Assembly: GCA_029582165.1 (NCBI GenBank)
Contig: CM055874.1
Location: forward strand, 44,337,883 to 44,401,882
Reading direction: 5' to 3'
DNA: 64,000 bases
Source: Portulaca oleracea
Taxonomy: Eukaryota > Streptophyta > Magnoliopsida > Caryophyllales > Portulacaceae
Below, one piece after another: positions 12,609-24,101 of the stretch (within the stretch, counting starts at the first letter, position 1; every line of letters starts with the position of its first letter). The notes beneath the pieces were generated by a model. That model was not told the origin of the DNA. It made no database searches and saw only the letters and a program-made list of their open reading frames with translations. The position numbers and the translations under genes are program-made.

Positions 12609-13258
12609 AATTTTCACCAATGCATTCTTCACTTACTTCAAATGCGTTGTTCACTTACTTCATCTACATTGTCCACTTACATCAATGACATTGTTCACTG
12701 AGCAGTGTGCAACTTTTTGGCGGTTACTAGACGCAGAGGCAGTTTCATAGAGTTTAACTTTCTTATTGTCAAGTTGACGTTCATATCTGTTTTATCTTTG
12801 AAATGACTTTTGGGAGTATCCTTTAGTTTGAAATTCATATTGAATTTACGGAAGATAAAGAAGAAGAAATCGGAGATCGTCAAGTTACAAAAATTTTATT
12901 GCATAAATTTAAGGTCGTTCACTCCCAATTATGTGATTGTTCACTAACAAATATCGGATTGTTCACTCATAAAAGTGTGATTATTCACTTACAAATGTTC
13001 ATTATGTAGATTACTATAGTCGTTCACTAGCTTATTCAATATTGTTCACTTACAAATTTACATCATGTTATTTTGTTAGTTTAATGTAGGCATGAAAATG
13101 GCTGACATCCATATAGATAAACTGAAAGACAATGTCAACATATAAGGTAAAATATGACAACGTCTATGGTAAACAATGGAAACATTTCTGGTTAACAATC
13201 TGAAAACATTGGTAAACAATGACAAAGTGAATAATATCAACATTTCTTGTGAACAACC
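12609..13258. repeat. 22-bp periodic TTGTTCACT repeat, with an inverted arm
   Basis: About 12612-12700 holds four consecutive 22-bp units sharing the core TTGTTCACTTAC. A second, more degenerate group runs from about 12912 to 13065. From about 13170 to 13258 the complementary word (GTGAACAA, TTAACAAT) recurs, again mostly 22 bp apart, so the two sides form an inverted arrangement. There is no coding capacity. A shorter array with the same period occurs at 49126-49215. Confidence 0.75.
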
Positions 13259-13695
13259 ACTAGTTATTTGACTAATAATATCTGCATTTCTAATGAACTT
13301 GGTAAGAGAATATGGGTGGATGGTGAGTAAAATCACTTACACTTTAATATAAGTCCCTATTTCTCATCAGAAAAATATGTGGCTTCATTTAGATTAATTT
13401 GAATTTCAAGCCTACAGTAGATGTTTTTATAAGCATATTTTAAATGTTGGTTCGAATATAAGTTCTAGTTACATCAAGTTTTATGTTTGGAAGTAATTTC
13501 TCAAAGGACTTCATTGCCTTAATTTTCTTTGTTGGTTTATATTGGGCTTATATGAAAGATTCAAGAGATAAACATTTATACGTCTGTGTGCATGGGTGAG
13601 GGGTTGTATGTATGTATGTATACATGCATGGTCAGCATGGGCGTGTGTCGCTACTTGCTAGTTGCAAACCAACTAATAGTCACAATTAGCGATTG

Positions 13696-14274
13696 CAGTC
13701 AAGTCCGAATCCGAAGCGAATCCGATTCGCTCCGACTAAAAAATCCGAATCCGAATCCGACAAAAAAAACTCCAAATTCGAATCCGATTAAAAAAATCCG
13801 ACTCCGATTATAATTGGAGCGGGTATGGAGGTGACCACCTCCGATCCGATTAAGTCCGATTATAGTCGATCCGATTAAGTTCGATTAAGTCCGATTATAA
13901 TAATTAATATAAAAAATTAAAAAAACTGAAAATTAAAATTAAAAGATTAAGAAGTATTGTTGATGTTTGATTTTAACAAGTATGATATATATAATCAGAG
14001 GTAATCGAAGTTAGAAGTAATCGGAGTCGGAGGAAATCATTTTATGGAAACGTATAACAGCTAATCGGAGTTGGAGGTAATCGGAGTCGGAGGTAATCGA
14101 AGGTAATCGGAGTCGGAGGTGGAGTTGGGTACCTCCGATTAAGTTTGGATTTGAAGGTCCTCCCACCTCCGATTAATCGGATTTGGAGGTGGACCTCCAC
14201 CTCTGATTATTAATTGGAGCGAAGGTGAAGGTACCTACCTCCGATTCGCCTCCGACCCATTGCCATCCCTAATC
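13696..14274. repeat. TCCGATT/AATCGGA word repeat (foldback)
   Basis: Dense TCCGAATCCGA, CCGATTAAG and complementary CGGAGGTAATCGGAG words. The left part runs mainly in one orientation and the right part mainly in the other, giving a large imperfect inverted repeat ending near GCCATCCCTAAT. Non-coding; probably a degenerate MITE. Confidence 0.65.
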
Positions 14275-14400
14275 ACAATGAATGTGTTGTCACTATTCAA
14301 TTTGTGAACATTAATTTGGTAAATGATAGAAAGAGGTCTTTATTAGTGGAAGCTCCACCCTCAAGCATCAAATAGCTAGGTACGTGAAGCATGTCTCATC

Positions 14401-14760
14401 ATTAGTGATGGCAAAAATAATCGGGCTTGGATCCAATTGAGTTCGGACAAATTTGGACATTCGGATAAAATCTTCAACATCAAATCATGTCCGAATTTCA
14501 AAACTGGATATTTTGAGATGCCCAAACCTGAACCCGAATTTGTCCAAACCTGGATTTGTCCGAATATATCAAAACTCAAATTTACACTAAATTTATTCAC
14601 AGTTTCAATATTTTGTCTGAATTTCAAGGTTCGGACACTGTCCAAATATGTCCAAACCTGAATTTGTCACAAAATTCTGACGTCCGAATGCGTCCGAATC
14701 TCTTACCCCAAACTCGAACCCGACCCAATTTTAAAATCAGACGTGACTAAAGTTTTGAAA
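14401..14760. repeat. GTCCGAAT/CCAAACCTG word repeat
   Basis: Degenerate repetition of GTCCGAAT, CCAAACCTG and GAATTTGTCC words. Related sequence lies at 17370-17730 and 34250-34760. The open frames in it come from repetition of the words, not from a gene. Confidence 0.6.
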
Positions 14761-16848
14761 TTTAAAATTGAGAAAAAAAATTAATGACCAAACCTTGTTT
14801 AATTGGGGTTGGATAAATTTGAATATTCAGGTCAGACAAAATTTTGTGGGTGGTGTTGATCATCCGATGAATGATTGGACTTCCATTCAACTCCAAAATT
14901 GCTCCACCTATTTATACATTTAAGAAAAAAAGGAGGGGGGTGGCTGGGAGACAATTACTTATCATTTGTTGCCACTATACATTGTTGTCCAATCTATCTA
15001 AATGTTATAATTAGTGGTGTGTTCTATTTCAACAAATAAACATAGATCACCAACACGGTCCTTGTTGGACCACCACGGACCGTGGTGGCCTCAACACGAC
15101 CTGTGTTGAACCATCACGGTCTGTGTTGACCCAGGGAGCCTTTTTCTGACTGTCTGGACCCCAACACGACCCGTGTCATACCTGACACAGTACGTGTTGG
15201 GTCCATTTTACTTAGTAAGCTAGATTTTGACCTTCCTGGTCAATCCTTAGCTTATAACTTGTTCCCTTAAAATACTCCAACACCAACTAGTTTGCTAACC
15301 ACTTGAATGAGCTTGGATTGTATATAGGGATTGGATAGGATGAAAGTTTGCCTATTGACTGACTGTATGATCTCTGAAATGGGTTGTGACCTTGCTTTGA
15401 TCTGGTTCTTTGCATTGCTAAGAAACTTTTACTACTCTTGCCCTTGAATGTCAAGTCTTGCCCTTAGTTCCTCTCTGAATTGGGAGAGCTCATCTTGAGG
15501 CTTTATTCCTCTCTCCGGTGTTTTACCTACTTTGACACAAAATCGACTTGGTTTATCTCATCTTTGCTTGTTGTAGATAAAAGTATTTGACTTTGTTAAT
15601 TGTAGGTGAATTTTGGGTGATTCATGACATCATTGTGATTATTGAATGAAAGATAAGGAAGTCGCGGAGAAACCGGGACGAAAAGAGTTTGTGAAGGATC
15701 ACAAAAGAGGTGCATGGAAGCAACCATGTGAGGTAGCACAACCTAAGGGATGTTTTTGAAGCTTTCCAGACCCGCACACTCAGGCGCACACCTGTGCGCC
15801 AGTCCATAATCAGACAGAAATTTTAGCGCACATCCAGTCCAGAATAAGGCAGAAAGGAATTACATCAAAATTTAATGTTTTAATTAGCAAAAAAATAGTA
15901 GTTACGATGGATCTAATTTTTCATTAGAGTAGTTTTCTTTCAACTTTTGAAGACTCCTCCATTGTTGATTACTCAAGGTTTCAAGTTTATTAATAGCAAA
16001 CTGATTCAAGATTAAGTTTTTATCATTTTCCCCTTCCCTTTTCTCTTTCATTTAGGGCAACATTGTCCTGTATGGAAGAAAAATTTAAGATGTTGACTAA
16101 ATTAATGAGATGTTAACAAGTGGAAATGAAACTTATTTTATTTTTAAAATAACACCTCAGTAGTCCACATGTATCATAATCTAACAGTGTAATTTTTTTC
16201 TAAAAAAAGTAAAATTTATCTTTGTTTATTTGAACTCGCTGGCATGCATGACATTTATCTAATAAACTTTTAATTTTTTTTGCTCCTTAGCCTGTCATGT
16301 AAGACCGTCACCGAGTGAGCCATCAGCAGAATCGTTTTAGGTGCATTATTGTCAAACACTTTCAAAATATAGTATATTATTGTCCATGAAAAAAATTTGG
16401 TACATTGTGATCCTACATCCGTGAAGTACAGTATATTAGAGTCCAAAAACATTTCCTTAGTATAGTTGCATTTATATTTACAGCTTATCAAGTTGTTATG
16501 GAATGGTGACTTTGAGCAAGATGTCCCATTACATTTCAACAACTTCTTGACTCGAAATTCCTCATTAAAGGAAAAGGTTTCCAAGTACAAAATCTAGGTA
16601 ACTTAAGTTTGTATACTGCACAATTTTATGTCCAAGTTCAATATACACCTTGTTTGCCATTCATAAAATGAAATCTTAATTTTTAAATGTATAATCTGTT
16701 CTGACCCTACTTTCCCTCCTAACACTGATAATGAATACATTGTGACAGATAAATTAACCGACACTATCCTCGAGGACATTTTCATAATCTACTCCTTAAA
16801 TGCTCAATATCTTTTTTTCTCTTTTGGGTTGATTTCGAAATTTACAAC
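14761..16848. other. Intergenic, LTR-retrotransposon debris
   Basis: No gene. About 15035-15205 repeats words of the form CAACACGGTCCGTGTTG in both orientations, and about 15760-15830 contains a GCGCACACCTGTGCGCC palindromic word. I associate such sequence with non-coding parts of old gypsy-like elements, but no protein domain remains to prove it. Confidence 0.4.
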
Positions 16849-17113
16849 TAGTGCCTCCGTCCAATTATATTTATCAATTTACCTAATTTGTGAAGATCAA
16901 TGTATATTGAAAATTAAGGTGAAAAATTTGTAATTTACCCAAAATGCCTATACTTTAAATGAAGATAATAGTTGTTGGAATTGTAAAAAGTGAAAAAATG
17001 AATTATTAATTGGGGGTATAAAAGTAATTACTGTTGTTAGAATTGTAAATAGGATAAATATTTTGGGACAAAAAATTAGGTAAATGGACAAATATTTTGG
17101 GACGGAGGTAGTA
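16849..17113. mobile_element. Stowaway-like MITE
   Basis: About 265 bp flanked by TA on both sides. The left end is GTGCCTCCGTCC and the right end GGGACGGAGGTAG, which are inverted copies of one another. Interior is AT-rich and non-coding. Confidence 0.85.
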
Positions 17114-17369
17114 AATCATAAGCACTTCGTTTTAGCTTAGGTAGAATTAGAAAAATTGAAAATAGGATCAAGAACCTTAATTTTTTATAAGAAAATCTAA
17201 TTAAGTTCATATTTGACAACAACATTTAGAGTATTGTTTGATTATCACCTTATCAAATCAAACATTAGTATTTAGTAGTTTAGCCTTTTAACTATCTTTT
17301 TCAATAGTGTTTAATTAATGTTTGAACCAACATTTCTCAAATGTTATAAGTAGCACAGGCAAAAATTCC

Positions 17370-17730
17370 TCCGACCTGAGAATCTGAATTTGTTCGGCCT
17401 AAATTAAATCAGGTTGGGTCATCAATTTTTGTTCGAATTTTAAATTCGGACAATTCAGTCATGACCGAATTCAAAATAAGGTCAGGCTCGGAGTTAGAGT
17501 AAGAAAATTGGATTGTCTGAATTTTGTGTCAAATTCAAGTTCAGACATATTCGACAATGTCGGAACCCTAACCCGAATTTAAAATTTGGACGAAATATTG
17601 AAATTGTGTATAAATTTAGTATAACATATTCAAGACAATTCGGGTTCGAATCCGGACATCACAAATTGTCCAAAGTTGAAATTCGGTTTGGAGATTTTGT
17701 CCGAACCTTTATTAACCCAAACCAAATATT
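17370..17730. repeat. Degenerate TTCGGACA word repeat
   Basis: Second copy of the word-rich repeat type at 14401-14760, with TTCGGAC, GTCCGAA and CCGAATTT words in mixed orientation. Confidence 0.55.
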
Positions 17731-17853
17731 TGCCACTTACAAAGTTATCTTTCGATCTGTTAAAGTGGTGTTACATATTTTCTACTCTTCCATTGAAAAC
17801 TATTTATATTTTTTATAAAAAATTGATGTTAATTTTCCATTTAAATTTCATTA

Positions 17854-18009
17854 GGCACTGTTCTTTTATGCGTTAACGTGACTAACCGCAACGCAAGTTA
17901 CCGCAACCTACCGCAAATTACTATTACCTTTTTACTATTTTCACCGCAACTTACCGCAATCTATCACAACTAATCGTAATGAAACGCAACCCACAAAATA
18001 TAGAGGCCT
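17854..18009. mobile_element. Tourist-like MITE near the gamma-glutamyl peptidase promoter
   Basis: About 156 bp between TTA (17851-17853) and TTA (18010-18012). The left end GGCACTGTTCTTTTATGCG and inner ACCGCAACTTACCGCA words resemble the element at 29274-29520. It lies about 275 bp upstream of the TATA box of the next gene. Confidence 0.6.
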
Positions 18010-18283
18010 TTATTAGCTAAATTAATACCAAATTCACAGAAATTTCTTCAAATACTGGTCTAAATAACTAGCAGCTTAACCAGAAGGATTCTGTCATATA
18101 CATCATTAATTTTGAGGCATAGGCCCTAAAGAAGGTGACAAAAAGAAATAATGACATAAAAAAAGTAAAGAAAACATGAAAACAACCATAAATTAGTGCA
18201 TGTTAGGATGGAACCCCACTACTTAAAAAAGATTAAAAAAAAACAAAAACTAGTGAAGATCAAAAATCCCGTGGGTGGCTGCC

Positions 18284-18291
18284 TATATAAA
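18284..18291 (+). promoter_or_regulatory. TATA box of the gamma-glutamyl peptidase gene
   Basis: TATATAAA about 200 bp upstream of the start codon, which predicts transcription starting near 18320. The leader that follows is pyrimidine- and GA-rich, including a GAGAGA stretch (18373-18400) and a CTCTCT stretch. The start codon context CCGCCATGG is good for plants. Confidence 0.7.
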
Positions 18292-18493
18292 CCCGCCTCT
18301 TCCTCCTCCATACTCACTCCCACATAAAAACACAAGCGAGAGAAATTAAATCACCCTCCATAAAAATAAAGAGAAAATAGAGAGAGAAAGAGAGAGGAGA
18401 GGGATCCTCTCTCTTTCCCCGATCATTCATTCACCCACCCATTTCTTCTCACACTCAAACCCGACCCGTACCCGTACCCGTTCGTCCTCCGCC

Positions 18494-19566
18494 ATGGTTA
18501 ACCTCATTCCGAGGGAGGATCTTCAGGATTCCCTCGACGAGGAGACCCAGAGAGTGTTATTAGGGGAAGACGATGAGATCCATCTCATAAAATCGACCAC
18601 CGACCAAAACCCGAAGAAATTCGCGGTGCTATTGTGCGCCGATGATTCCGAGTACGTTAAGAAGCGTTACGGGGGGTATTTTGGGGTTTTCGTCAGAATG
18701 CTGGCGGAAGAGGGCGAAATCTGGGACGTCTATCGCGTCGCCAGGAACGAGTTTCCTGATGATGGCGAAATCGACGGCTATGATGGATTCGTTATTACCG
18801 GAAGTTGTAATGACGCCCATGGTAATGATGAATGGATCTGTAATCTTTTGGTTCTCCTTAAGAAACTTCATCAATTGAACAAGAAGGTTCTCGGTATTTG
18901 CTTTGGCCATCAGGTAATAATATTCATTCTTTTTCCCCTTTTTTTTTTTTATGGGCGTATGTGACTGTGTGTGCATGTATGTTTAAATGTGATTTGGGAG
19001 TAAATAATTAGGTTGACGTTAGGAGTTGGATCACTTGGATGTTGTGTACACAGTACCTGCCATGATTTGTGCTACGTGTGTCTCCTTCTAATCAGAATAA
19101 CTAAATTAATGAAATGATTAATTAATAAAAAAATATTCATGATCAGAGGACGAGGCCTATCTAGATTATTGATGCCTTTTCTTTTTGATCCGGATGAGTA
19201 CTTATAACTAATAAAAAAAATGTGGGTCTTTCTTCTTTCAAAAGAAATTCGATATTATGCCTGATTTATATATGGAATATCTTTGATTTTTTTTAATACA
19301 TGGAAAAAAAATTTATAGATAGAATGTGAAGATTGGGGATCTCTCTGATTCTGCGTAAGCTGTTATTCTTACTCTTTTGAGGTTGAAATTGAAAAAAAAG
19401 GAGCAAAATTAGGGAAAGTGGAATAAGGTTGGAAACAGACAAGTTATCACATAAACACGTTTCATAGAGGTTGTAGGGAGTCCTACATAAAATACGTAAC
19501 GACACTGCAGCAACAGCTCGCCTAAAATAATGGTCATATCACATATGCCACGCCACCACTTTCAAC

Positions 19567-19610
<44 letters not shown>

Positions 19611-22501
19611 CATTTAGAAATTTGTTCCCTATTGATTCCTTGTAGTCTATGTAATTGACTGAATTGATTTAATATATGATGCCCTTGGTTAATAATATCA
19701 GTAGCTAAGTTTATAGGTAATTGTCAATCATCCTTTGCTTGAGTGATAAAGGGGGAGGGGTAAATAAATTGGACTGCTTATTTATATATAAAAATTAAAA
19801 AAAATTAGTGTCTGAAGAGATAATTATTGTTTAAAGTATGATGAGAAGATAGGGGCAAGTGTGAAGAGCTGAAGCTTTGTAGTGGTCCTGTTTTGTTATG
19901 TCATGTGTTGTAGTGAAAGGGGCAGGGTATGCAGTGGGCTGAGAGTTGAGAGGTTGTCCAATGGCCCTACTACTACCTGAAATGGCAAACTTTCAGTTGT
20001 AAATCACACCCGTGTATTCACCTGTGGACCCTCATTTCTTCCTTACTATACCTTTCTTTCTTCTACCCTAAAAAAAATCTTTAAAAGGTATCGTTCTTTT
20101 TTCTGAAGTGTGTCAATTGTCTGTACGTGGTGATCATTAATTGATGGATCATGATAACCATCTTGACTAACTATCTTGAATTGTTCATATTTCACATTTT
20201 TGTAACTTTTATTAATATTTTCTTTAATAATTATATATATTTATCAATTATAATAATATAATACTTATTAGTTAGGTGACAAAATATAATTATAGCCTAA
20301 TTTTATCAATCATAGTAGAAAATCCACATTTTATACATAGTTTTATATTTATGAAATAAATATAAATGAATAATTATTTTTAAATTGTTTATAAGTTGTA
20401 GTAACCCTAAATATAAAGAAATGTACATTTAGAATGATTTAAATACACTTACATTTCACTTTATTAATGATTTAAAAGAAATGCAAGATGGTTAAGAGTC
20501 GTTTATCATTTTCGTTAATTAATTAACAAGGAGGGGGACAAGCGTTACGTTGCATTGCATATTGGTGATTAGCTTAATTGCTAGCTTGTCAACTACCTAC
20601 GTCTTCACTAGCTTTAATTAATTTGCACCAACGTTTTCATTCCGTTGCATGCGTGATGTAACATCTACCAACAATTCGGTTCATAACTTAATTCATTCTT
20701 TGCAGCTTATTTTTTGTATGTTATCCTCAATATCATAATGATCACAGTACAGTAGGGGTACGCATATATCTAGGAATGTAAATATATTTGAAACAAACCA
20801 CATGGTCCACATCAATTCATATACCACATATACAAGTAGGGTTCTATATTGATCAAAATCCATGTCCTACTTTCATATATATATATATATATATAACTTG
20901 CACCAAACTAAGGGATCGTATTCTTCTTTCAGAATTTATAACTGGTTAATAATACCACTTGATAAGTGTACACAGTGTGATTGATTATTTGATTTTTATT
21001 TTGTGAGAAGCATGTAGTATGATGGATGGATGACTGATAATCATGCATTCAATAATAATCAATTAAAAAGAAGAAAACAATGGAATGATGGTGTCAGACA
21101 GTTGGAGTTTGGAATCACCTGTAGATTCTCATAGAAATGGAATCGCATGGCACGTGACGTGTTTCTAGAGACTTCCATCGCCAGATTAGATGTGGGGTGT
21201 GTAAAGTACTATGCATGCACAGCACCCTAATCTGTTCTGTGTTTGTTATTAATTAATTAATTATAATGAATAATCAAAAGAAGAATGTTTAAAAAAGCTT
21301 ATCTTCTTCCAATCTGGCAGATAGATAGCTTGAGCTTCTGCTCCTATTTTTCGTATTCGGATGATGATAAACATCTTGTCTCAAGATGCATCTTGAATTA
21401 TTTATATTTCATAATTTTTTAACTTTTAATATTATTTTCTCTAATAATTATGTATATTTATCTACCATAAGAATATAATACTTATTTGCTAGGTCCAAAA
21501 ATATAAATAATAGCTAATTTTATTAATTATAGTAAAAAATACACATTTTATATATAGTTTTATATTTATGAAAAAATACAAATAAATAAATATTTTTATG
21601 TTATTTATAGGTTATAATAACACTCAAAGTAATGAAACATACCTTTATAATGATTTAAATATACTTACATTTAATTTTATGAGTGATTTAGGAGAGATGC
21701 AAGATGGTTAAGAACCATTTTGAGGCAAGATATTTATCGTTTTCGTATTCTTTTCTCTTCTCCAGAAATGGTTCAGCGTGTAAAATATAGTAGTTTTTAA
21801 AGTTGTGCAATGAATGAATGCTGTTTGAATTATAGATGATAGAAAATGAAAAAAAAAGGTTAATTTTGAAACTGCAGATATTGGGGCGTTCATTGGGAGG
21901 AAAGATAGGGAGGGCTACAACTGGGTGGGACATTGGGCTCAGAACAATCAATCTGTCAGCCGGATCAACGAAGCTGTTTACAAACCTCAAAATTCCCTCC
22001 ATGCTCTCCATCATTGAGTGCCATCAAGATGAGGTATGTATATGTATATAATACTTTAATTTAATTTCTCCCTTTATAATTTTCTTTGTAGAAAAATAAG
22101 AATTGTTGTAATATTTGAAGATGATGAAATAATTACTTAGGTGTTGGAGCTACCTCCGGAAGTAGAGGTGATAGGGAGATCAAACAAAACATCGATCGAG
22201 ATGTTTAGATGTGGGAATAATTTCATGGGGATTCAAGGTCATCCAGAATACAATAAGGACATTCTACTTCACTTAATTGATCGCCTTGTTCACAGAAACT
22301 TCATTGGGGTATGTAGTACTATACATAATCAATGCAAGCTTATCTACTCTATCTACATTCTATGATGTTAATTATAAGATAAAAATTGACTTGCAGGAGA
22401 ACTACGCAAACGAAGTGAGGGCTAAATTCAAGGAGTCACGGGACCCGGACAAGGATGCATGGAGGAAACTGTGTGTTAGCTTCCTCAAGGGGAGATTATG
22501 A
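18494..22501 (+). CDS. Gamma-glutamyl peptidase (class-I glutamine amidotransferase fold), GGP5/GGP3-like
   Basis: Four exons, 18494-18913, 21878-22033, 22141-22308 and 22397-22501, all joined in phase 0, give 282 aa. Plant members of this family are cytosolic Cys peptidases that remove the gamma-glutamyl residue from glutathione and glutathione conjugates (glutathione breakdown, sulfur-metabolite synthesis). Seen here: the nucleophile motif GICFGHQ with Cys136 at the end of exon 1, and GHPEY with His226 and Glu228 in exon 3, giving the Cys-His-Glu triad. The start ATG at 18494 has a good context, and the protein begins with an acidic stretch of about 38 residues before the conserved KKFAVLLCADDSEYVKKRYGGY block. 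Most homologues are nearer 250 aa and lack this extension. Intron 1 is 2964 bp and contains two MITEs and a (TA)n tract. Fold and triad are clear; the exact paralogue and substrate are inferred. Confidence 0.95.
19571..19618. repeat. (TA)n microsatellite in intron 1
   Basis: About 24 TA units inside intron 1 of the gamma-glutamyl peptidase gene. A shorter TA tract lies at about 20876-20895. Confidence 0.95.
20145..20514. mobile_element. Mutator-like MITE, copy 1 (intron 1)
   Basis: About 370 bp, clearly homologous along its length to 21359-21741 in the same orientation. Ends resemble GGATCATGATAACCATCTTG and a complementary TTATCATTTTCG end. Flanking ATTAATTGA and TTAATTAATT may be an eroded target duplication. 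Confidence 0.7.
21359..21741. mobile_element. Mutator-like MITE, copy 2 (intron 1)
   Basis: 383 bp between two perfect 9-bp copies of TTCGTATTC (21350-21358 and 21742-21750). The terminal inverted repeats, GATAAACATCTTGTCTCAA at left and TTGAGGCAAGATATTTATC at right, are complementary with few mismatches. A 9-bp target duplication is typical of Mutator-like elements. It lies just upstream of exon 2. Confidence 0.82.
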
Positions 22502-22950
22502 AAGATAATGTTACGTGGGTCAGGGTGGGTTAAGTTAGTGTTGAAGCTTAAACTAAACTAAAAATAAAAATGAAGGAGTGAGAGTGAGGGGAGCTAGGCA
22601 GCTGGGGGATTGAAACTGGGAAGTGATGTAAATATGTGTGTGCTACGTAAGTTGAATAGTTAATCTCAGGAGTGATGTATGTTTACAGTATTATGTAGGG
22701 CATTGACACTTTCTGGGGATTTTTCTGATCCCATTGTTACCAATCATCAATTATCAATGTCAAGGGATGTGTCAATTATTCAACCTTATACAAAATTCCC
22801 ATAGATTTTCTTCCTTGTTTTTTTTGCCCTTTCATTTTGCATACGGTACTGTGTTTATATGATTGTCAACACTAAAATATATTTTATTTTTCTCACTTTG
22901 AAACATTATAGTCAAGTATATTAAAATTAAATTTGTGAACACATAAAAAG
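22502..22950 (+). other. 3' untranslated and downstream region of the gamma-glutamyl peptidase gene
   Basis: No further coding region. It contains AATAAA-like words soon after the stop (AAAATAAAAATG near 22560) and a T-rich stretch near 22800 that could serve for polyadenylation. Confidence 0.4.
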
Positions 22951-23090
22951 TACTCCCTCCGTTCCATATTAACTGTCGTCTTTAGAAATCGTGCAGTCAA
23001 ATTTCAAAAATTTTGACCATAAATTTCTCAATATATACAATGAGTTGCTATAGTCAAAATTATGACAATTAATATGGAACGGAGGCAGTA
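22951..23090. mobile_element. Stowaway-like MITE
   Basis: 140 bp with a textbook left end, TACTCCCTCCGTTCCATATT, and complementary right end AATATGGAACGGAGGCAGTA. TA target duplication. Same family as 11601-11862 but shorter in the middle. Confidence 0.93.
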
Positions 23091-23388
23091 AACAAATAAA
23101 AAAGATCGAGAGGGTACCTCAAACGAATTCAAAATAATTACTCCATTTGATTCATCCTTTACTATGATTTTGAGTCATTGTCCAAGTGTTCATTGTAGTA
23201 GGCCTATACCTATTAATGCCGTTAAAATCATAATATATAGTAGAGCACATATTATTACAGTTCAACAAAACCAAAATAATAGATAATACTAATACAGTGA
23301 TTCTCTTGATCAACAATAGTAATAGTGATATCTATTAATATGGTTCTCCGTTTACCAACAATAGCTATGTTTCTTAAAGGTTATGGGA

Positions 23389-23638
23389 ATGTTCACCATC
23401 AGGAACCTCTTCAAAGTCATGCATCAGATTCTTGTTAGTGCAGAAATGTCTAGTTGCTCCATTGTCCAGAATCCACTCGTTGTTGTTAGCCACGAGATTA
23501 GCTTCCACAGTTACTGCACAGAATACTTCAGTCTCCTCAGTCAGATTAGCTTGATTACTATTCTGTCCAGCGGGTTTCTGGTGGGTTTGAACTGCTCCTT
23601 TGCTCTGATTGCACTGATATGCCTTGTGGCCAGGTTTG
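23389..23638 (-). pseudogene. Inverted gag-protease fragment of the Copia-2 family
   Basis: On the minus strand this is nearly identical to 24576-24822 of the adjacent element: the end of the zinc knuckle through the protease active-site region. It is a 250-bp truncated piece lying antisense, and its homology stops right beside the TATAC target duplication of the intact copy. The open frame on the plus strand is only the antisense shadow. Confidence 0.88.
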
Positions 23639-23643
23639 TATAC

Positions 23644-24099
23644 TGTTAGTAATGGCTAAATATAGTGGTTTTCCTTTTTTAGTCATCTTGTTGGTAATGG
23701 CTACAATTAGTCATGTTCCTTTTTTAGTCTGTATTTTTTTGTCGTTCCCCCTTTTTACCTTTTTTTTTAGTTCCTGTTTTTTGTGGCTGTTGGCTTCCAG
23801 TTTCTCCTATAAATTGGAGCCTCTGGAGGACTGTATTCATCATCGAATACAATTCCCTTCTCCTCTCCTCTCCTCTTCCTTTCTGGGCACACAGTTTTGC
23901 ATACTCCATATCCTTAGCCACGAGTGCACGTGTCCCGGGATAATCTGAGTTAACCTTGGGGAGCGACCGACAATTCCGATTGGCACCGAGGTCGGGCCGT
24001 AATCGCTTTCAAGGCAGTGGTTCTTCCACGGCTCAGTTTTCTTGTGTTCTCCACAGTCTTGATTCGTTTCTTTCTCAACAGCCTTGATTTTTTCCAACA
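23644..24099 (+). repeat. Copia-2 5' LTR
   Basis: 456 bp, TGTTAGTAATGG to CCAACA. The first about 46 bp are followed by a second, imperfect copy (TGTTGGTAATGGCTA), a short internal tandem repeat. TATA box TATAAAT at 23808-23814 predicts transcription from about 23840. It contains GTAATCGCTTTCAA at 23999-24012, the complement of the sequence just inside the LTR. Confidence 0.95.
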
Positions 24100-24101
24100 A
24101 T

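Noticed and set aside
12609..13065. Regularly spaced repeats, considered as a CRISPR array
   Set aside because: Units are contiguous and variable with no constant spacer-repeat pattern, and the DNA is plant nuclear.
23383..23649. 88-codon plus-strand frame before the Copia-2 LTR
   Set aside because: Antisense reading of an inverted gag-pro fragment, not a gene.
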